Positions 60,435 to 64,000 of a stretch of DNA of 64,000 nt are shown in pieces (positions within the stretch are counted from its first letter, which is position 1; each line of letters opens with the position of its first letter). This DNA comes from UBA9676 sp963730065 (GTDB taxonomy: Bacteria; Actinomycetota; Actinomycetes; Streptosporangiales; Streptosporangiaceae): contig CAVSQL010000010.1 in assembly GCA_963730065.1 (NCBI GenBank), forward strand, positions 1-64,000, given 5' to 3'. A program made the position numbers and the translations under genes. Below the pieces are notes generated by a model that had not been told where the DNA came from, did not search any database, and saw only the letters and a program-made list of their open reading frames with translations.

Positions 60435-61997
60435 TCAGCGCTGCTCGTCTTCGACACCATAGCGGCGCAGCAACTCGGCGACCGCGGGGCTTGGCGGCTT
60501 GGGGTCATCCGGGTTGAGCGTGATGCCGTCGAGCGAGGCGCCCGCCTCGACCAGGGCCGCGATGGCAGCCGGCCAGTCTGGGCGCGGGTGGCCTGGCTGT
60601 TCCCCGCTGCCGACGCAGGCCCAGTCGACGGGGGTGCTCTCCCATCTGGCGTCGCGCGCCTCGATGTCGGCACCGCGGTCGATCAGCAGCCGGACGACTT
60701 CCGCGCCGCCCGCATAGGCGGCGGCGTGCAGCGCCGTGCCCCCGTAGTCCCCGCCGCGGACATCGGCAGGAAAGCCGATGTCGAGCATGACCCGCATCGC
60801 GCCGGTGTTGCCGGTCTCCGCGGCCCGGATCATCGCCTCCGACTGCTGTTCGCTCGCGAACTGGCCGAGGAACCCAGGTGCGCTGGCACGCCGTTTCGCG
60901 TCAGCCAGGTCGCCACGCAGGCAGGCCGACAGGAAGAGGTCGAGCTCGGTCGCGTCATCGCTCGCGCCATACTGACGAAGCAACGCGGCCAGGTCGGTGC
61001 GTCCCTTGCTGACCGCCAGCGCGTGCGGCGATCGGTCGTCGGCGCCAGGCACCTCGGGCTCGGCGCCGTGAGCAAGCAGCAGATCGACGATCTCGGCGGA
61101 GCAGTCAGATCGCACAGCCGCGTAAATGACCGGGCACGGCAGGCCGGTGTCAGCGCCGCCGTCGGCACCGTAGTCGTCGAGGTACCGGCGAGGATCGGCA
61201 CCGGCCTCGAGCAGCAGCCGAACCCCGTCGGCGTCGTTGCGGCTAATCGGCGCGGCCAGCGCCATCCTGGCGATCCGCGGGACGTCAGCGGCGCCGTCAA
61301 GCAGCATCCGCAGGCAATCATGATCGCCGTCAGCGAAGCCAGCCAGGTAGAGGTCGTCGTCCTCCGGCAGCGCACCCCGGTCGAGCAGCAACCGTGCGAT
61401 CGCGGGATGCGCCGCCCCAGCGACCGCGCACCGCAGCGGCGTCCAGCTGCCATCGGCGGCCCGGCCGTTGGCATCCGCCCCGGAGTCGAGCAGCAGCCTC
61501 GCGACAGCGACCAGCCCGTCGGCCCTGGCCGGGTCAAGCTGATGCCACTGTGATGCGCAGACGACGTGCAGGGCCTTCCATCCCGTCCGCTGATCGGACC
61601 TGATCACCAGGCCAGGGTCGGCATCGATAGCCCGCCGGACCTTGGCGATGTCACCGAGCACCAGCGCGGTGGCGATGCTGTAGTCAGCGAGCTCAGGTCT
61701 CGCGGCAAGCATCCGGACCGCACGGCCGGTCCAGTCGCGAATGCTGGCCACGCAGAACTCGTCGGCGAGCTGGGCCAGGTCGGCGCGGCGGGACCGGACC
61801 TCGGTCTTGAGCTCGGCCCAGCTAGCGAAGCCGTACTCGCGTGCAATGGCCAGCTGCGCAGCGGCCAGGGTCAGCCGATCCGACACCGCGAGCAGGCGCT
61901 CGGCCGCAACGGCGTCGCCCGCTTGCGCGGCGCGCAGCAGGTCTCTGGCTTGACGGCGCAGATGGTCGAGGTGCGGCTGGGCCGGAAGCACCGCCAT
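60435..61997 (-). CDS. Ankyrin-repeat protein
   Basis: In this 520-residue protein, an N-terminal helical module (LDHLRRQARDLLRAAQAGDAVAAERLL...LAIAREYGFASWAELKTEV) is common to actinobacterial ankyrin proteins. It is followed by about 10-11 ankyrin units (for example ARLLLDSGADANGRAADGSWTPLRCAV and LHAAAYAGGAEVVRLLIDRGADIEARD). It has no signal peptide, so it is a cytosolic protein-protein interaction scaffold. A GGGGAGACGTC site precedes the ATG. The partner is unknown. Confidence 0.93.
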   Translation of the reverse strand: MAVLPAQPHLDHLRRQARDLLRAAQAGDAVAAERLLAVSDRLTLAAAQLAIAREYGFASWAELKTEVRSRRADLAQLADEFCVASIRDWTGRAVRMLAARPELADYSIATALVLGDIAKVRRAIDADPGLVIRSDQRTGWKALHVVCASQWHQLDPARADGLVAVARLLLDSGADANGRAADGSWTPLRCAVAGAAHPAIARLLLDRGALPEDDDLYLAGFADGDHDCLRMLLDGAADVPRIARMALAAPISRNDADGVRLLLEAGADPRRYLDDYGADGGADTGLPCPVIYAAVRSDCSAEIVDLLLAHGAEPEVPGADDRSPHALAVSKGRTDLAALLRQYGASDDATELDLFLSACLRGDLADAKRRASAPGFLGQFASEQQSEAMIRAAETGNTGAMRVMLDIGFPADVRGGDYGGTALHAAAYAGGAEVVRLLIDRGADIEARDARWESTPVDWACVGSGEQPGHPRPDWPAAIAALVEAGASLDGITLNPDDPKPPSPAVAELLRRYGVEDEQR

Positions 61998-62083
61998 GAC
62001 GTCTCCCCTACCGCCCTGGAGGTCCGCATTACCAGGCCGGTCAGGAAGTCGGTGTGCTCAGCCTCCGCAAACCAGAAGGTGGA

Positions 62084-63738
62084 CTAAGTCCTGTCCGCGG
62101 ACCCGGTGGCGCCCTTTCGCACCAACGCCACGATAGCGCAGCCTTCGCGCGCCTGGCAGCGCTGCTGATGCCAGGTGCCGAGCATCCGTGCCCCGGCTGC
62201 CAGCCAGGCCATGAAATAGACCACGGTGACCAGGAAGAGTATTTTCGCGTTGGGCTGATGATCGGTGGGGGTGGGGTAGGGGAGCGCAAAAGTGGCCGCC
62301 AGCAGGGCGGGGGTTATGAGCCCGCATGCGGCCCATACGACTGCCTTGTCCACCGGCCGCCGCGGCTGCGCCTGAGCGGCCCGGGGCACTGGCTGGGTCC
62401 TGGTCAGCCCCGCGGGCAGGTCCGCGGTGAGCGCGGCCAGCTCGGCGTAGGTCCGCGACGCGAACGTATGGCCCACCCGCGCATCTAGCTCGTCTTTGGT
62501 CAGCCTGCCCTGCCCGAACGCGGCCTTGAGCGTGTCGATTACCTGCTCGCGGTTGGCGTCGGAGGCCCTGAGGCGGCCGGGAAGCTGAGACGCTGCAGGC
62601 GGTGAAAGGGCGTGTGGGCCGCCGGCACCACGGCGGCTGGTGCCGGGTGATGTGCGGCCGAGCCCCCCTCCGATGAAGCCGAGCCAGGCGCCGAGGAACG
62701 GCGCGATCATGAGCGCAGCCAAGGGCATCATGCCTGCCTGGCCGACGCTGATTCCCACCCAGTACCCGTGCTGGAGGCCCGGCGGGCTCACGACGTTGCT
62801 CGGGTGGCAGGTTGGGCTCAAACACACGGGCCACCAGGTCCTCGGGCTGAGCAGTGGCACGTGGTGCGGGAACAGCGCGATCGTGACCGAGGTGAGCACC
62901 GCCAGCAGCAGGGCAGCGGCCGCCGTGGCGCAGCTCGCGGCCAGGGCGCCCTGCGGGACAGGGCCCAGGGCCGCGGGTCGCGTGTCCCGGGCGGTGAGTC
63001 GCGCCGCCAGGAATCCGGTCGCCAGGGGCAGCGCCAGCGCGGCCAGCCCCCACACCTTCAGCGGCGGGCCATTTGGGTCAACGATTTACGCCCAGGGGTG
63101 TAAGCGAGTACAGCACACCGGCGGTGGCCGCGCCGGATCCGATGGCGATCGGCAGGACCCAGCGGGTGAGCCGCACGTGCTGGGAGGTCAGGATGAGCAG
63201 CCCAGCCACATAACCGGCGATGACCAGCAGCAGCACGATCTCGAGGAACCAGAGGCCATGAACGACCGCGAAGTAGGAGCCGAGCTTGCTGCCGTCGCGG
63301 TCCTTCACGGCCTTGGCGGCGATCAGCGCGAGCACCATCGCATACCCGCCTACCCGCGCCGCGCGCGGCGCCCAGCCGCCGCGAACCGGCCCGAAGTAAC
63401 GGCGAATCACCACCGGCAGCACGGCCAGCAGCACCACCGTGAGGACGATGTACACCCGGTTCAAGGGTGTGGCCGGGTTCGATGACGGGCCCGGCCAGCC
63501 GATCCACACCACGCCCGCCGCCCCGGCGGCGAACGCCAGCACCCGTATGACCCTCGCCCATTAAGGCCTCCCGCGCCACCAGCCACAGGCCCCCACAAAG
63601 CCACGCCATCCGCCCCGCCCCGGCCCGGACCCCACCCGCCTCCGCCAGCACGGCCTCCGCCCAGTCGCGACGGGCCGCTGGCAACAGCCCGGCCGAGCGC
63701 CGCAGCAGCCCGGCCAGCACCCGCGTGAACCGCTCCAT
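62084..63738 (-). pseudogene. PadR-linked membrane protein with two frameshifts, fused to a DUF1707 tail
   Basis: Three frames join. First is MERFTRVLAGLLRRSAGLLPAARRDWAEAVLAEAGG..GLWLVAREALMG (from ATG 63736-63738). After a shift near 63555 comes VIRVLAFAAGAAGVVWIGWPG ... VRLTRWVLPIAIGSGAATAGVLYSLTPLGV. After a shift near 63080 comes VWGLAALALPLATGFLAARLTARDTRPAALG ... then a DUF1707 module (LRASDANREQVIDTLKAAFGQGRLTKDELDARVGHTF) with two final membrane helices. The first two parts match a membrane protein regularly encoded after PadR regulators in Streptosporangiales-type genomes. The DUF1707 fusion is unusual. Confidence 0.75.
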
Positions 63739-64000
63739 CACGCCCCCTCCGCCGCCACCTTGCGCCTGCCCGCCCGGCCCGCCGCGGCCGCGCGGCGGTC
63801 CGTCAGCGCTGCCTGTTCGGCCAGCGCCGCCCTGGCCGCAGCCAGGCCGTCGGAGCTGAGCCGGTACAGGTGCCGCCGCGGGCGCCCGGCCGGCTGCCCC
63901 TCCTCCCAGCACGCCTCCACCAGGCCACGATCGGCCAGCCTGATCAAGATCGGGTACAGCGTGCCCGACTTCAGCCCCGTGTCCTTCGCGATCCCATACC
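63738..64000 (-). CDS. PadR-family transcriptional regulator, cut by the right edge
   Basis: The visible C-terminal 87 codons read YGIAKDTGLKSGTLYPILIRLADRGLVEACWEEGQPAGRPRRHLYRLSSDGLAAARAAL, the wing and recognition helix of PadR regulators (SGTLYP.L.RLE..G.....WE......GR.RR.Y.L...G), followed by an Ala/Arg-rich tail. Its stop overlaps the start of the downstream membrane gene by one base, the standard PadR/target arrangement. The 5' end lies outside the window. Confidence 0.88.
   Translation of the reverse strand, partial: YGIAKDTGLKSGTLYPILIRLADRGLVEACWEEGQPAGRPRRHLYRLSSDGLAAARAALAEQAALTDRRAAAAGRAGRRKVAAEGA

Overview
The window comes from a high-GC actinobacterium. GC at third codon positions is very high throughout, and the gene content is that of mycelial or Streptosporangiales/Frankia-like Actinomycetota: a mycothiol synthase (mshD), a four-gene G-protein conservon (cvnABCD-like), a FilP/DivIVA-like coiled-coil protein, an Lsr2-type nucleoid protein, the rhodanese/SseC pair, an ECF42 sigma factor with its DGPF partner, and several DUF1707 proteins. 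No tRNA, rRNA, CRISPR array or intact transposase was seen. The species cannot be named from the sequence.

Layout. 1-5.7 kb: edge fragments, a NarL-type two-component pair with a divergent DUF6069 membrane protein, and an SDR. 5.7-14.7 kb: a minus-strand accessory block of a GntR-type regulator, two membrane-anchored conjugation-like ATPase homologues with degenerate P-loops, a DUF1697 protein, a small HTH protein and a 3'-truncated HerA-like ATPase. 14.8-24.8 kb: housekeeping genes: pstS; the sulfur operon thioredoxin / leader peptide / DUF4395 / rhodanese / sseC; an ECF sigma-anti-sigma pair; moaD; an atypical response regulator with mshD; a gamma-carbonic-anhydrase-like protein; the FilP-like protein. 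25-33.5 kb: ppx, DUF427, membrane dipeptidase, a broken alcohol dehydrogenase and the conservon. 33.5-43.6 kb: an SqdB-like epimerase, a variant Lsr2, the ECF42 pair, a three-gene phosphorelay (receiver-PP2C, histidine kinase, single receiver), a decayed polyhydroxyalkanoate locus with a phasin/HbhA-like protein and its XRE regulator, and an alpha/beta hydrolase. 44-47.7 kb: two multi-spanning glycosyltransferases and a methyltransferase. 47.8-56.2 kb: a remnant-rich stretch with pieces of GNAT, sensor kinase, LacI, cyclodeaminase and SnoaL-like genes around intact SDRs, an orphan Hcp, a HAD phosphatase and an unusual aromatic ammonia-lyase homologue. 56.3-64 kb: two cold-shock proteins, small hypothetical proteins, a conserved 477-residue protein, an ankyrin-repeat protein, a frameshifted membrane protein/DUF1707 fusion and a PadR regulator cut by the right edge.

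Genes that clearly work together: RR/HK (4-base overlap); rhodanese/SseC/DUF4395 (4-base overlaps, with a Cys-containing leader peptide upstream); sigma/anti-sigma (4-base overlap); cvnA-D; receiver-PP2C/HK/receiver (overlapping); GntR/TraG-like/HerA-like (5-base gap, then a 4-base overlap); and the two glycosyltransferases (4-base overlap).

The most unusual items are the ammonia-lyase homologue whose MIO tripeptide reads Ala-Ala-Gly, the paired P-loop-deficient membrane ATPases, the sulfur-operon leader peptide, the Lsr2 variant whose C-terminal domain is replaced by an RGRP-type tail, and a strong promoter/operator in front of the phasin gene. About a dozen genes are frameshifted or truncated, so this is a region of active gene decay.
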